Assembly (NCBI GenBank): GCA_030532685.1
Contig: JAUNKN010000004.1
Location: 1 to 64,000, forward strand
Reading direction: 5' to 3'
DNA length: 64,000 bases
From: Bacteroidales bacterium
Lineage (GTDB): Bacteria > Bacteroidota > Bacteroidia > Bacteroidales > Bacteroidaceae
In this document: positions 8,453 to 16,722 of the stretch, piece after piece
Layout of the letters: the number at the start of each line of letters is the position of its first letter
How positions within the stretch are numbered: position 1 is the first letter of the stretch
Position numbers and translations under genes: made by a program
Notes under the pieces: generated by a model
Told to the model about the DNA's origin: nothing
The model's input: the letters and a program-made list of their open reading frames with translations, nothing else
Databases searched by the model: none

Positions 8453-8534
8453 GCAGCGCGAAATCCTACGTGGGAAGAAAAAATCCTGCGTGGGACGTAG
8501 AAAATTTTCCTTCCCACGTAGGATTTCGCGCTGC
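8453..8534. repeat. CCCACGTAG-box palindromic repeat, copy 2 (25-bp perfect arms)
   Basis: Perfect inverted arms at 8453-8477 and 8510-8534 (each reads inward from GCAGCGCG through AAATCCTACGTGGG) enclose a middle box TGCGTGGGACGTAG. The symmetry includes the GCAGCGCG flank, so this is the best-preserved copy. In RNA it would fold into a strong hairpin between the purine permease and DUF5020 genes and could stop or process the transcript. Confidence 0.9.
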
Positions 8535-8576
8535 GCCTTTTCTTTTTTCCACACCTTATCTTACCCCTTTTTCGCT

Positions 8577-9269
8577 ATGCGCAAACTCATCCTCTCGCTC
8601 TTGGCGCTCGTAGCCATGGGCACAGCCGCCCAAAACGTGCAGTTGCACTATGATTTCGGACATGCCAACAAAAACCTCAAGGGCCGTCCTGCACTGACCA
8701 CGACCCTCGAAATGTTCCGTCCCGACCAGTGGGGCAACACCTTCTTCTTTGTCGACCTCAACCACAAGGAGCAAGGCATAGAAAGTGCCTACTGGGAGAT
8801 TGCCCGTGAAATACGCTTGGGCAAATCGGACTTTTCGGCTCACGTGGAATACAATGGTGGCACCTTTGGTCCCAAGAGCGATGCCTACCTCGTGGGCCCC
8901 TCTTACTCGTGGAATGCTGCCGACTTCCAAAGCGGCTTCTCGGCCATGGCACTCTACAAGCACCTGGCGGTGGCTGGCGGAAAGTCGAGCTATCAGCTCA
9001 CGGGCACTTGGTACAAGTACTTTGCCAATGGGCTCTTCTGCTTCAATGGCTTCATCGACATTTGGCATGAGTACAACCGCAACACGGGCAAACTCTATCC
9101 CGTTGTGCTCACCGAACCCCAACTGTGGTTCAACCTCAACAAACTCAAGGGAGTAGACCCTGCCTTCAACCTCTCGATTGGTACGGAGTGCGAAATCAGC
9201 TACAACTTCCCCTTCGAAAACGAAACCTTCTACGCCCTGCCCACGCTTGCCGTGAAGTGGACGTTCTAA
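8577..9269 (+). CDS. DUF5020 Tsx-like outer-membrane channel
   Basis: 230 aa from the ATG at 8577 (signal peptide ending GTAAQ). The mature part is a beta-barrel with aromatic girdles: QLHYDFGHANKNLKGR, RPDQWGNTFFFVDLN, GPSYSWN and a C-terminal strand ending KWTF, as expected for Bam-inserted barrels. The DUF5020 family resembles the nucleoside-specific channel Tsx, including the early D-x-W-G-x-T-F-F-F-V-D pattern. Its position after two nucleobase permeases supports a role in passing nucleosides or bases across the outer membrane (inference). A further in-frame start upstream would add residues read from the repeat at 8453-8534 and is rejected. Confidence 0.8.
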   Translation: MRKLILSLLALVAMGTAAQNVQLHYDFGHANKNLKGRPALTTTLEMFRPDQWGNTFFFVDLNHKEQGIESAYWEIAREIRLGKSDFSAHVEYNGGTFGPKSDAYLVGPSYSWNAADFQSGFSAMALYKHLAVAGGKSSYQLTGTWYKYFANGLFCFNGFIDIWHEYNRNTGKLYPVVLTEPQLWFNLNKLKGVDPAFNLSIGTECEISYNFPFENETFYALPTLAVKWTF

Positions 9270-9451
9270 ATCTCGATGCCATTTGCACGTAAGGGCGAGG
9301 CCAGTGTTCCTCCTTGACGATGTGTATCGGCCAGATACCTTCACGAGGCAGGAGCAGGGGCACTCGCCTTTGCGCGCCTCACTCCAAGGGTGCGGCTCCT
9401 CCTTGAAGTGCGCACCTTTTCCCTTGTTATCCCCTATCAATTCTATACACT

Positions 9452-9943
9452 ATGCGACGACACCTTTCTTTTCTTCTCCTGGCTTTTTGGGCCTGCATCG
9501 GCACGGCCTTTGCCCAGCTTCCCAGCGTCAATCTGAAAACGACCGATGGGAAAACCATAGACAGCAGCACCCTCTCGAACGAGGGCAAACCCTTCATCAT
9601 CGACTTTTTTGCCACTTGGTGCAAACCTTGCCTGCGCGAGCTCGCAGCCATTGCCGAAGTCTACGACGACTGGCGCGAGGAAACGGGTGTGAAACTCATT
9701 GCCGTGAGCATCGACCAAGCACAAAATGCACAGAAAGTAAAACCTCTTGTCGACCAGTATGGTTGGGACTACGAGGTGCTCCTCGATCCCAACAGCGATT
9801 TTCTGAGAGCCATGGGTGGGAAAATGATTCCCTTCGTGCTCATCTGCGATGGCAAGGGCAAAGTGGTGTATCGCCACTCGGGATATACCGAAGGGGCCGA
9901 AACAGAAATCATCGAAAAAGTGCGTCAACTCCTTCAGCCCTAA
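9452..9943 (+). CDS. TlpA-like periplasmic thioredoxin
   Basis: 163 aa. Signal peptide ends near TAFAQ (residue 22). One thioredoxin fold follows with the active site WCKPC (Cys57 and Cys60) after FIIDFFATW, and a cis-proline region KMIPFVLI. It probably reduces or oxidises protein thiols in the periplasm. It starts an operon: the next gene begins 6 bp later, and the Omp28 protein two genes on also carries a CxxC. Substrates are unknown. Confidence 0.85.
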   Translation: MRRHLSFLLLAFWACIGTAFAQLPSVNLKTTDGKTIDSSTLSNEGKPFIIDFFATWCKPCLRELAAIAEVYDDWREETGVKLIAVSIDQAQNAQKVKPLVDQYGWDYEVLLDPNSDFLRAMGGKMIPFVLICDGKGKVVYRHSGYTEGAETEIIEKVRQLLQP

Positions 9944-9949
9944 ATCCCA

Positions 9950-11590
9950 ATGCGTTTTCTCTTTCTCCTCGCCGCGCTACTCGCACTGCCGAGCTCAGCG
10001 GCCAGCCAGAGCGACTCTACACGCTCTTCGCTCTACGTGTTGGGCACGCTGCAAAGCGATGTTCTCCTACCTCAAAGCGATGCCGCCATCGGTGCGCCGC
10101 ACTATAAGGAGCGAGTGCTCCACAACAGCTATCTCGACCTCTCCCTCGGCAGCCGATATGTCGATGCAGGAGTGAGCTACGAACAGCTCTCCCATCCGCT
10201 ACCAGGCTTCGAGCAAGGATTGCGGGGCTCGGGATTGGGACAGTTCTACGTCGAAGGAAAATATCGCAAGCTCCGCCTCACCCTCGGCAGCATCTACGAC
10301 CAGTTTGGCTCTGGATTTATCTTTCGCAGCTATGCCGACCGCAGCTTGGGTATCGACCAGCAGCTGCGTGGCGCACGCCTCTTCTTGCCGCTGCTCCCCA
10401 ACCTCAGCGTCAAGGCCTTGGCAGGACGGCAACGACACTACTGGGACACCAATCCTGCTTTTGTAGCGGGCGCCGAGACAGAGTGGGGCTTGCGCCTCGG
10501 CCAGCACAGCGACCTCACCTTGGGAGCAGCTGCGCTGCGCAAAGACGAAGACCCGGAGCTCGACCACATTCAGCTCGACAGCCGCCATCGTTTGCGCTTG
10601 CCCGCCACCGTGTGGGCAGGAAGCCTGCGTGCCAAACTTTCGGTGCACAACTGGCAAGTGCTGGCCGAATATGCAGGTAAGGGGCAAGACCCCTCGTTCG
10701 ACAATGGCTACATCTATCGACCTGGACACGTGGCCATGCTCTCCACGACCTACTCGCGACGCGGCATGAGCTTACTGCTCCAAGCGAAGCGAAGCGACAA
10801 CATGGGCTTCCGCTCGCGCCGTTCGGTCACGGGTACATCCTCTATGCTCAACCATCTCCCTCCTTTCGTACGCGAGCAGACCTACGCCTTACAAGCGCGC
10901 TATCCCTATGCCACACATCCCAACGGCGAATGGGCCTACCAAGCCGAATGGGCCTACCGCCTGAAGCGAGGCACAAGTTGGGGCGGGCGCTACGGCACCG
11001 ACCTGCGCATCGGGCTCTCGCACATCCAAGCCATCGAGCAGCAGCCGCTCTCACTTCCTGGCTACAAGGTGCCCACTGGCAGCGAGGGCTACTCCTCTCG
11101 CTTTTTCCAATGGGGCGACGAGACCTATTATCAAAATTTGGACTTTCAGGTGAGCCGCCGTTTGACTCGCGATTTCAAACTCTCGCTCAGCTATGCGCGG
11201 CTGTTCTATAACCAGCGCGTCATCGAGGGCAAGGGCGATGAGGTGAAAGCGCAGTTTTTCGTGGCCGACGGCTCGTACAAGTTTTCCAATCGCTTCGTGT
11301 TGCGCGGCGAACTGCAATATGCCTCCGTGCGCGGAGACAAAGGCGATTGGTGCTACGCACTGGCCGAACTCTCGCTGGCTCGCAAGTGGCTCATCAGTCT
11401 GAGCGACATGTACAATGTGGGCAAGACACGACAGCATTATTACCTCGCCTCGCTCACCTACTCTCACCTCTCTCATCGCGTCCAGCTGAGCTATGGACGC
11501 ACCATCGAGGGCTACAACTGCTCGGGCGGCGTGTGTCGATACACTCCTGCCAGCAAAGGATTGCGCCTCTCTCTGCTCAGCAACTTCTAA
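9950..11590 (+). CDS. DUF6029 outer-membrane beta-barrel protein
   Basis: 546 aa. Signal peptide of about 20 residues ending SAASQ. The body is a large barrel: many amphipathic strands with Tyr/Trp/Arg (GLGQFYVEGKYRKLRL, LGSIYDQFGSGFIFRSY) and a final strand ending LSLLSNF. The pattern fits DUF6029, a Bacteroidetes family of unknown function. It lies 6 bp after the thioredoxin gene and 12 bp before the Omp28 gene, and is probably co-transcribed with both. Residues CSGGVC near the C-terminus could form a surface disulfide. Confidence 0.75.
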   Translation: MRFLFLLAALLALPSSAASQSDSTRSSLYVLGTLQSDVLLPQSDAAIGAPHYKERVLHNSYLDLSLGSRYVDAGVSYEQLSHPLPGFEQGLRGSGLGQFYVEGKYRKLRLTLGSIYDQFGSGFIFRSYADRSLGIDQQLRGARLFLPLLPNLSVKALAGRQRHYWDTNPAFVAGAETEWGLRLGQHSDLTLGAAALRKDEDPELDHIQLDSRHRLRLPATVWAGSLRAKLSVHNWQVLAEYAGKGQDPSFDNGYIYRPGHVAMLSTTYSRRGMSLLLQAKRSDNMGFRSRRSVTGTSSMLNHLPPFVREQTYALQARYPYATHPNGEWAYQAEWAYRLKRGTSWGGRYGTDLRIGLSHIQAIEQQPLSLPGYKVPTGSEGYSSRFFQWGDETYYQNLDFQVSRRLTRDFKLSLSYARLFYNQRVIEGKGDEVKAQFFVADGSYKFSNRFVLRGELQYASVRGDKGDWCYALAELSLARKWLISLSDMYNVGKTRQHYYLASLTYSHLSHRVQLSYGRTIEGYNCSGGVCRYTPASKGLRLSLLSNF

Positions 11591-11602
11591 GCCTCTCTGA
11601 CT

Positions 11603-12391
11603 ATGAAAAAGCACTTCTCATACCTTTTCGCCCTCCTCACGCTCGGACTGGTGGCCTGCACGCCTATCGATGAGCAAGAGCGGCTCATCGAGGTGGTGCC
11701 TCAACACACCACACGAGCCATTCTGCTTGAAGAGTTTACAGGGCAGGATTGCCTCAACTGTCCGGAAGCGAGCGCACTCGCCCACGAGTTGCAAAAGGAC
11801 TACGGCGCCGACAAAGTGATTGTCGTAGGCCTTCACTCTGGCCCCTACGGTCGTTGGCCGTCTTCCCGCGTCGTGGGACTGCGCACCAAACTGGCCGATA
11901 CCTATGCCCAACATTGGGGCGTCGAGTCGCAACCCACAGCACTTATCAATCGTCGCGGTGGTTTGCTCACGCGATTTGCCTGGCGTGCTGCCGTGCACGA
12001 GGCTTTGCAAACGCCCACTTCCCTCCACCTCACGCTGCGCCCCACGGCGCCCACAGCTACTTCGCCTGGCGCTGTGCACATCGACGTGCAAAGCAGCGAG
12101 GCCTTTGAGGGCAAACTCCAAGTGTGGCTCGTAGAAGACCACATTGTGGCGCCTCAACGCTACCCCGAAAAAGTTGAACTTCGCTACGTGCATCAACACG
12201 TGTTGCGCGCTGCGGTCAATGGAACATGGGGAGAGGACATCGCTCTGCAAGGCCAGCAAACGCTGAGCCGCAGCTATCCCCTATCGCTCGACCCTGCGTG
12301 GCAACCTCGCCATCTGCGCATCGTAGCTTTTGTTTATCACAAGGGAGGCGTGGAACAAGTAGCCACCGCTCCCCTCATCATTAACCCTTAA
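11603..12391 (+). CDS. Omp28-related lipoprotein with thioredoxin-like CxxC
   Basis: 262 aa. Lipoprotein signal ends LVAC (Cys19). The N-terminal half is thioredoxin-like: AILLEEFTGQDCLNCPEA places CxxC at Cys50/Cys53, followed by VIVVGLHSG and a cis-proline segment SQPTALINR. The C-terminal half (from about 150) is beta-rich. This matches the Omp28 family first described from Porphyromonas gingivalis, an outer-membrane lipoprotein sometimes called an adhesin. The CxxC, next to a TlpA-like gene, suggests thiol chemistry at the outer membrane (inference). Spacing of 12 bp and 10 bp to its neighbours supports one operon. Confidence 0.8.
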   Translation: MKKHFSYLFALLTLGLVACTPIDEQERLIEVVPQHTTRAILLEEFTGQDCLNCPEASALAHELQKDYGADKVIVVGLHSGPYGRWPSSRVVGLRTKLADTYAQHWGVESQPTALINRRGGLLTRFAWRAAVHEALQTPTSLHLTLRPTAPTATSPGAVHIDVQSSEAFEGKLQVWLVEDHIVAPQRYPEKVELRYVHQHVLRAAVNGTWGEDIALQGQQTLSRSYPLSLDPAWQPRHLRIVAFVYHKGGVEQVATAPLIINP

Positions 12392-12401
12392 CCCCATCAC
12401 T

Positions 12402-13085
12402 ATGAACAAACTCAGCACCCTCTTTCTCCTCGCGCTCCTCTCCGGTGGCAGCGCCTTGGCTCAAAAACTCGACACGACTTTCCGCTTTGTCGACAAACAG
12501 GGCAAGGAAGTGCCCAGCGGAAGCACCATCACACTCGATCAGATCGAAACAGACCAATTCGGCGACGAAGCCATTCACTCTGGCCTTTTTGTCGAGAACA
12601 CGAGTGCAACAGAAGTGCCCATCGGTGTGAAGGTAAACCTCACCAAGATTTCCAAAGGCTCTGTTTCCTTTTGCTTTCCTCAGCAATGCAGCATGTATTT
12701 TGAGCCTACGCAAGATAAATTTCAAACGGGCACACTGCCTCCTCAAAGCAAGCACCCCTTGAATCTGGAATGGTTGCTCGCCGAGGAGCCTGGTGCCAGC
12801 AGCACCAGCAAAGAGGGAGAGGCAAGAATTACGCTCACACTCAACACGATGAACGTCTCCAAAGAGGAAGGCGAGACTGTGTATAGCGTCAAGGCCGAGG
12901 GAGCTACAGTTCACCTTGTCTTTGTGCAAAAAGACCCCAGCGGACTTTCGCTCGCCGAGCGCGCTCAGTCCTCGTCGCAGCTCTACACGCTCTCGGGACA
13001 GCCTGTGCAGCGCCAATCGCTCCCTGCGGGACTCTATCTTCAACGCCAAAGCAATGGGCAAACGCGCAAGGTTTTGCTCCCCTAA
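12402..13085 (+). CDS. secreted protein with T9SS-type C-terminal tail
   Basis: 227 aa. Signal peptide ends SALAQ. The middle (residues 25-180) is beta-sandwich-like and contains CFPQQC. The last 35 residues (LYTLSGQPVQRQSLPAGLYL...KVLLP) resemble the compact sorting tails of many Bacteroidetes secreted proteins, with the G-x-Y motif near the end. It is the last gene of the thioredoxin-DUF6029-Omp28 operon and is followed by a strong terminator. Secretion through the type IX system would tie it to porT, but this tail type is short and could instead be a non-T9SS domain. Function is unknown. Confidence 0.65.
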   Translation: MNKLSTLFLLALLSGGSALAQKLDTTFRFVDKQGKEVPSGSTITLDQIETDQFGDEAIHSGLFVENTSATEVPIGVKVNLTKISKGSVSFCFPQQCSMYFEPTQDKFQTGTLPPQSKHPLNLEWLLAEEPGASSTSKEGEARITLTLNTMNVSKEEGETVYSVKAEGATVHLVFVQKDPSGLSLAERAQSSSQLYTLSGQPVQRQSLPAGLYLQRQSNGQTRKVLLP

Positions 13086-13113
13086 GCTCCCAGCTTCCTT
13101 TGTTGGACTCAAA

Positions 13114-13153
13114 AAAAGGCTGTGCTCAAACACTCGTTTGAGCACAGCCTTTT
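13114..13153. terminator. bidirectional terminator
   Basis: A perfect 18-bp stem (AAAAGGCTGTGCTCAAAC and its complement) with a 4-nt loop ACTC. The A and T tracts at the ends make it work for both the plus-strand operon ending at 13085 and the minus-strand FKBP gene ending at 13184. Confidence 0.9.
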
Positions 13154-13183
13154 ACTGTTAGGGCTTTGGGAAGCCTATCGCGA

Positions 13184-14047
13184 TTATTTGATTGCTTTGA
13201 GTTCTACCTTAAAAATGAGCGTAGAGAAAGCGGGAATGCCGCGCGTGCCACGCTCGCCATAGGCCAAATCGTAGGGAATGCACAATTCGTATTCAGAACC
13301 TACGGGCATCAGTTTGAGGGCTTCGGTCCAACCCTTGATCACTTGATTTACGCCAAAGGTGGCCGTTTCGCCACGCTTGTAGGAGCTATCAAACACGGTG
13401 CCGTCCACGAGCTTACCCTCGTAGTGCACTTCGACCTGTGACGTGTCGGTAGGCAGTGCACCCGTACCTTGTTTCACCACACGATAAAGCAGACCGCTGG
13501 GCGTGGCTTTCACACCTTTCTGCTTCTTATATTGAGCCAAATAGTCGGTGTTTTGCTTCTTGAGCACCTCTTCGCGGTACTTGACTTGACGCTCAATCAC
13601 CTTCGTAGCCGAATCGGCATCGAGCGTGCCCTTATGATAGAGCCCGTCGATCAAGCCTTGGGTGAAGAAAGTGTTGTCCACGTAGCTGGTATCGCGCTTG
13701 CCCGTAGCTTGCTCATTGAGCGAAGGCACCATTTGATTTTTGTTCTGCTCAGCGATTTCTACTCCTGCGATGATGGCGCGCATACGGGCCAATTCGGCTT
13801 CGCTATATTTGCCGTTGAGGGCCTCTACAAAGTGCCCGAATTGCGTGGAATCCACGTTGTGACGCTGCTCAAGGTACTGGCGCAAACTATTGCTTTGGGC
13901 CACGCCCATAGCATAGGAAAAATCGCGCGAAGATACGGGTTGAAGAGCTGCGGCAAGTGTAGGCTTGCGCTTCTTGGGCGTACGAGCCACTGCGCCCATG
14001 CCCAAACTGGTAGCGAGCGCCAAAAGAAGAAGTGTACGGAATTTCAT
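13184..14047 (-). CDS. FKBP-type peptidyl-prolyl isomerase, exported
   Basis: 287 aa from the ATG at 14047, which begins a clear signal peptide (MKFRTLLLLALATS...VAR). An upstream in-frame ATG would prepend a poor leader. An FKBP_N dimerisation domain (residues about 40-165, Gln/Lys-rich helices) precedes an FKBP_C catalytic domain: VEVHYEGKLVDGTVFDSS, VIKGWTEALKLMPVGSEYEL and AYGERGTRGIPAFSTLIFKVEL. It is the Mip/FkpA architecture, a periplasmic folding helper. It is the last of three consecutive FKBP genes on this strand. Confidence 0.9.
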   Translation of the reverse strand: MKFRTLLLLALATSLGMGAVARTPKKRKPTLAAALQPVSSRDFSYAMGVAQSNSLRQYLEQRHNVDSTQFGHFVEALNGKYSEAELARMRAIIAGVEIAEQNKNQMVPSLNEQATGKRDTSYVDNTFFTQGLIDGLYHKGTLDADSATKVIERQVKYREEVLKKQNTDYLAQYKKQKGVKATPSGLLYRVVKQGTGALPTDTSQVEVHYEGKLVDGTVFDSSYKRGETATFGVNQVIKGWTEALKLMPVGSEYELCIPYDLAYGERGTRGIPAFSTLIFKVELKAIK

Positions 14048-14142
14048 AGGGAAATGCGTAGGTAGTAAGATTTCAAAAAAACACACCAATCCCTCGGCCG
14101 CACCACAACGATGCGGCCGAGGAAATGGTGCAAAATTCTATA

Positions 14143-15054
14143 TTAGGGGTTGCTGGGCGCAGCTGCGGGCTTCACGCCAACGAGCTTAATCTTAAAGATA
14201 AGCGCCGAGAAGGGAGGGATGGGGCCCTGAGCCTGTTCGCCGTAAGCGAGATTCCAAGGGATATATACTTCCCACTCGCTGCCCACTTTCATGTGGGTCA
14301 GGGCGATGGTCCAGCCCTTAATCACTTGGTTGGCACCAAACTCTACGGTCTTCTCGTTCGAAGAGTCAAAAACAGTGCCATTGATGAGCTTACCTTCATA
14401 TTGCACCTCTACAACTTCGTCTGCCTTGGGCGTTGCGCCAGTACCGGCCTTAATTTCCTTGTAGTACACACCGCCAGCGAGCTCTTGTACACCTGGAGTT
14501 TTGGCCATCTTAGCGATGTAGTCCTCGCTCTTCTTCTTGGCCTCGCCAAAGAGCTTTTCGTTGGCCGCAGCACTCATTTTCTTCATCATGTCTTGGAGCA
14601 CGGGCTGAATGCTTTCGCGCGTCATCGTGTCCTTACCGATCACGAGGCCGCTATTGCCGTTCTTCGCATTGAGCATACCAGCGAGGAATTGCTTCTCAGA
14701 GAGATGCTTGGTGCTATCGCCCGCAAACACTTGGCTCTCAATCTGAGCAAACATTCCTTGCTTGATTTGCAGACCGCTCTGCATACCAAGGCGATAAGCG
14801 ATGTCCTTCTTATCGTTCGAGGCGTTCATACCATCTTTCAAGCCCTTGAAGAAGTCGTCTACAAAGGTCGAATCACTACCGCTCTGGAGCAAGTACTGGA
14901 TAATTTCTTGCTCAGTGGGGCTATTGGCCACACCCAAAGCGTAGCTCAAAGAGTCGACTTCGTTAGAAAGGCTTGGCTTGGGATTATTTCCGCCATCGCA
15001 GGCGCTCAACAGCGCTGTTGCTGCCACGAAGGTAGCGAGGAAGATTTTTTTCAT
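14143..15054 (-). CDS. FKBP-type peptidyl-prolyl isomerase lipoprotein
   Basis: 303 aa. The lipoprotein signal ends LLSAC (Cys19). A long N-terminal helical part (to about 175) begins with the family's VDSLSYALGVA and is followed by the FKBP_C domain (VEVQYEGKLINGTVFDSS, VIKGWTIALTHMKVGSEWEVYIP, AYGEQAQGPIPPFSALIFKIKL). A short Ala/Pro tail closes it. It should act on folding outer-membrane or periplasmic proteins while anchored by lipid. The next gene upstream ends 21 bp away. Confidence 0.9.
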   Translation of the reverse strand: MKKIFLATFVAATALLSACDGGNNPKPSLSNEVDSLSYALGVANSPTEQEIIQYLLQSGSDSTFVDDFFKGLKDGMNASNDKKDIAYRLGMQSGLQIKQGMFAQIESQVFAGDSTKHLSEKQFLAGMLNAKNGNSGLVIGKDTMTRESIQPVLQDMMKKMSAAANEKLFGEAKKKSEDYIAKMAKTPGVQELAGGVYYKEIKAGTGATPKADEVVEVQYEGKLINGTVFDSSNEKTVEFGANQVIKGWTIALTHMKVGSEWEVYIPWNLAYGEQAQGPIPPFSALIFKIKLVGVKPAAAPSNP

Positions 15055-15075
15055 TGTATGGTTGTTTTGATTTGT

Positions 15076-15663
15076 TTATTCGTTGATGCCCAACAGTTCT
15101 ACGTCAAAAATGAGTGCGGCATAGGGAGGAATGCTGCCTCCTGCACCTTGTGCACCATAGGCGAGGTTGAAGGGAATGAAAAAACGGAACTTTGAGCCGA
15201 TGGCCATGTGCTGCAAACCTTCGGTCCAACCCGCAATCACACCCGAGAGAGGGAAGGTGGCGGGCTCACCACGCTGGTAGGAGCTGTCGAATACGGTGCC
15301 GTCAATGAGGCGCCCCTCGTAGTGGCAGCGCACGCGGTCGGCAGCTGTGGGCTTTTGGCCTATGGCCGAAGTGAGCACCTCATATTGCAAGCCACTTTCG
15401 GTCACCGTCACGCCCTCACGCTTACGATTTTCGGCCAAGAAGTTCTCGCCAGCTTCGCGCGCAGCCTTGCCAGCAGCTTCTTGCTGTTCCTGGAGATACT
15501 GTTGTACCATGCCTTGGGCCTGCACCTCAGTCATTTCGAGCTTTTCGCCAGCTACGACTTGTTGCACGGCACGTGCAAATTCGGCCGTATCAAGGCCTTC
15601 GATATTCATTCCTTTCAGGTTTTGGCCAATGATAAGGCCAAGAGCGTAGGAGAGTTTTTGCAT
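15076..15663 (-). CDS. FKBP-type peptidyl-prolyl isomerase, cytoplasmic (FklB-like)
   Basis: 195 aa without a signal peptide; it starts directly with the FKBP_N core MQKLSYALGLIIGQNL. The catalytic domain has VRCHYEGRLIDGTVFDSSY, VIAGWTEGLQHMAIGSKFRFFIP and AYGAQGAGGSIPPYAALIF. The architecture is that of E. coli FklB. It is the first gene of the three-FKBP run. A TATTTTTG -7 element lies on this strand at 15707-15714, with no clear -33 box. Having exported, lipidated and cytoplasmic versions side by side suggests local duplication with relocation (inference). Confidence 0.9.
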   Translation of the reverse strand: MQKLSYALGLIIGQNLKGMNIEGLDTAEFARAVQQVVAGEKLEMTEVQAQGMVQQYLQEQQEAAGKAAREAGENFLAENRKREGVTVTESGLQYEVLTSAIGQKPTAADRVRCHYEGRLIDGTVFDSSYQRGEPATFPLSGVIAGWTEGLQHMAIGSKFRFFIPFNLAYGAQGAGGSIPPYAALIFDVELLGINE

Positions 15664-15745
15664 TGTAGGGATCAGTATAAGATATATTTATATGTGTATT
15701 TGGCGACAAAAATACGCAATTCCGCGCAGATAAGCGAGCCGAACG

Positions 15746-16567
15746 CTACTTTTTAGTGCACTGCTGATAGATTTCGCGCAAAACGATGCCCGCCAGCATC
15801 ATGCCAAACATCGCCGTGATGTGCGCCAGCGTACCGTTGATTTGAGCCTTGCGCTCGTTCCACGAGTGCTGCGCGAGGTCGGCACGCCCCTCGACACATT
15901 CGGTAGCCGTGGGCAGCGTGGGCTCGGGAGCATCCATATCGCCCTCGCCCAAATTGGGCAATACCTCGTCGGAGAAAACCACACGAAACTTGCGCGAGGG
16001 ATAGGTTTTGGCCCGCTTGAACTTTGCACGTAGCGCGCGGGCCAGTGGGCAGCCCTTGACTTTCCAAAACTCGGCCTCTTGCACTCGACTGGGGTCGAGC
16101 TTCAAGGCGGCCCCCATGGACGAAACGAAGATAGCCTTCGTCCCCGTGGCTCTCAAAATGAGGTGCGCCTTTTCGGCGAGAGAGTCGATGGCATCGACAA
16201 TCACATCGTAGCTATCCAGCTCAAAACGCTCGGAATTTTCGGCATTGTAGATGTCTTGAATGGCTCGTATTTCGGCTTCGGGATTGATGGTGAGCAAGCG
16301 TTCGCGCAGGGCCTCTACCTTGACGCGCCCCACAGTGGGGAGCGTAGCCATGAGTTGGCGATTCACATTGCTGATGCACACGCGGTCGCTATCCACGAGG
16401 GTCAGTTGCTTCACGCCAGAGCGCACCAAGCTCTCGGCACACCAGCTTCCCACGCCTCCCACGCCAAAGAGGACAACGCGCAGCGAGCCGAGGTGTTCCA
16501 GCACAGCATCGCCCACCAGGAGGCGCGTGCGGTGCAGCACTTGTTGTTCTGTTTCGTTGAGTGTCAT
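15746..16567 (-). CDS. tcdA: tRNA threonylcarbamoyladenosine dehydratase
   Basis: 273 aa, ThiF/MoeB/E1-like fold. The nucleotide-binding loop is VVLFGVGGVGSWCAE (residues 31-45), followed by VDSDRVCISNVNRQ and DAIDSLAEKAHLI. It converts t6A37 in tRNA to cyclic ct6A using ATP. The sequence matches TcdA (CsdL) better than ThiF or MoeB because it lacks the zinc CxxC pairs of MoeB and has the C-terminal NGTLAHITAMFGMMLAG helix. A TAGCTTTG -7 box lies at 16587-16594 on this strand. Confidence 0.85.
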   Translation of the reverse strand: MTLNETEQQVLHRTRLLVGDAVLEHLGSLRVVLFGVGGVGSWCAESLVRSGVKQLTLVDSDRVCISNVNRQLMATLPTVGRVKVEALRERLLTINPEAEIRAIQDIYNAENSERFELDSYDVIVDAIDSLAEKAHLILRATGTKAIFVSSMGAALKLDPSRVQEAEFWKVKGCPLARALRAKFKRAKTYPSRKFRVVFSDEVLPNLGEGDMDAPEPTLPTATECVEGRADLAQHSWNERKAQINGTLAHITAMFGMMLAGIVLREIYQQCTKK

Positions 16568-16722
16568 TTGTTTAGATTTGCTTGTGCAAAGCTACACATT
16601 TTCCAGCTTCATCTTGCACAAAGTGCGCCACAAAGTGGCTACAAGTAGCAAAAAGCAAGATAAAAATCGCGAAACTCCTCTTTTCTTATTACCTTTGCTC
16701 TCTATAAATTTCTGATCTACGC

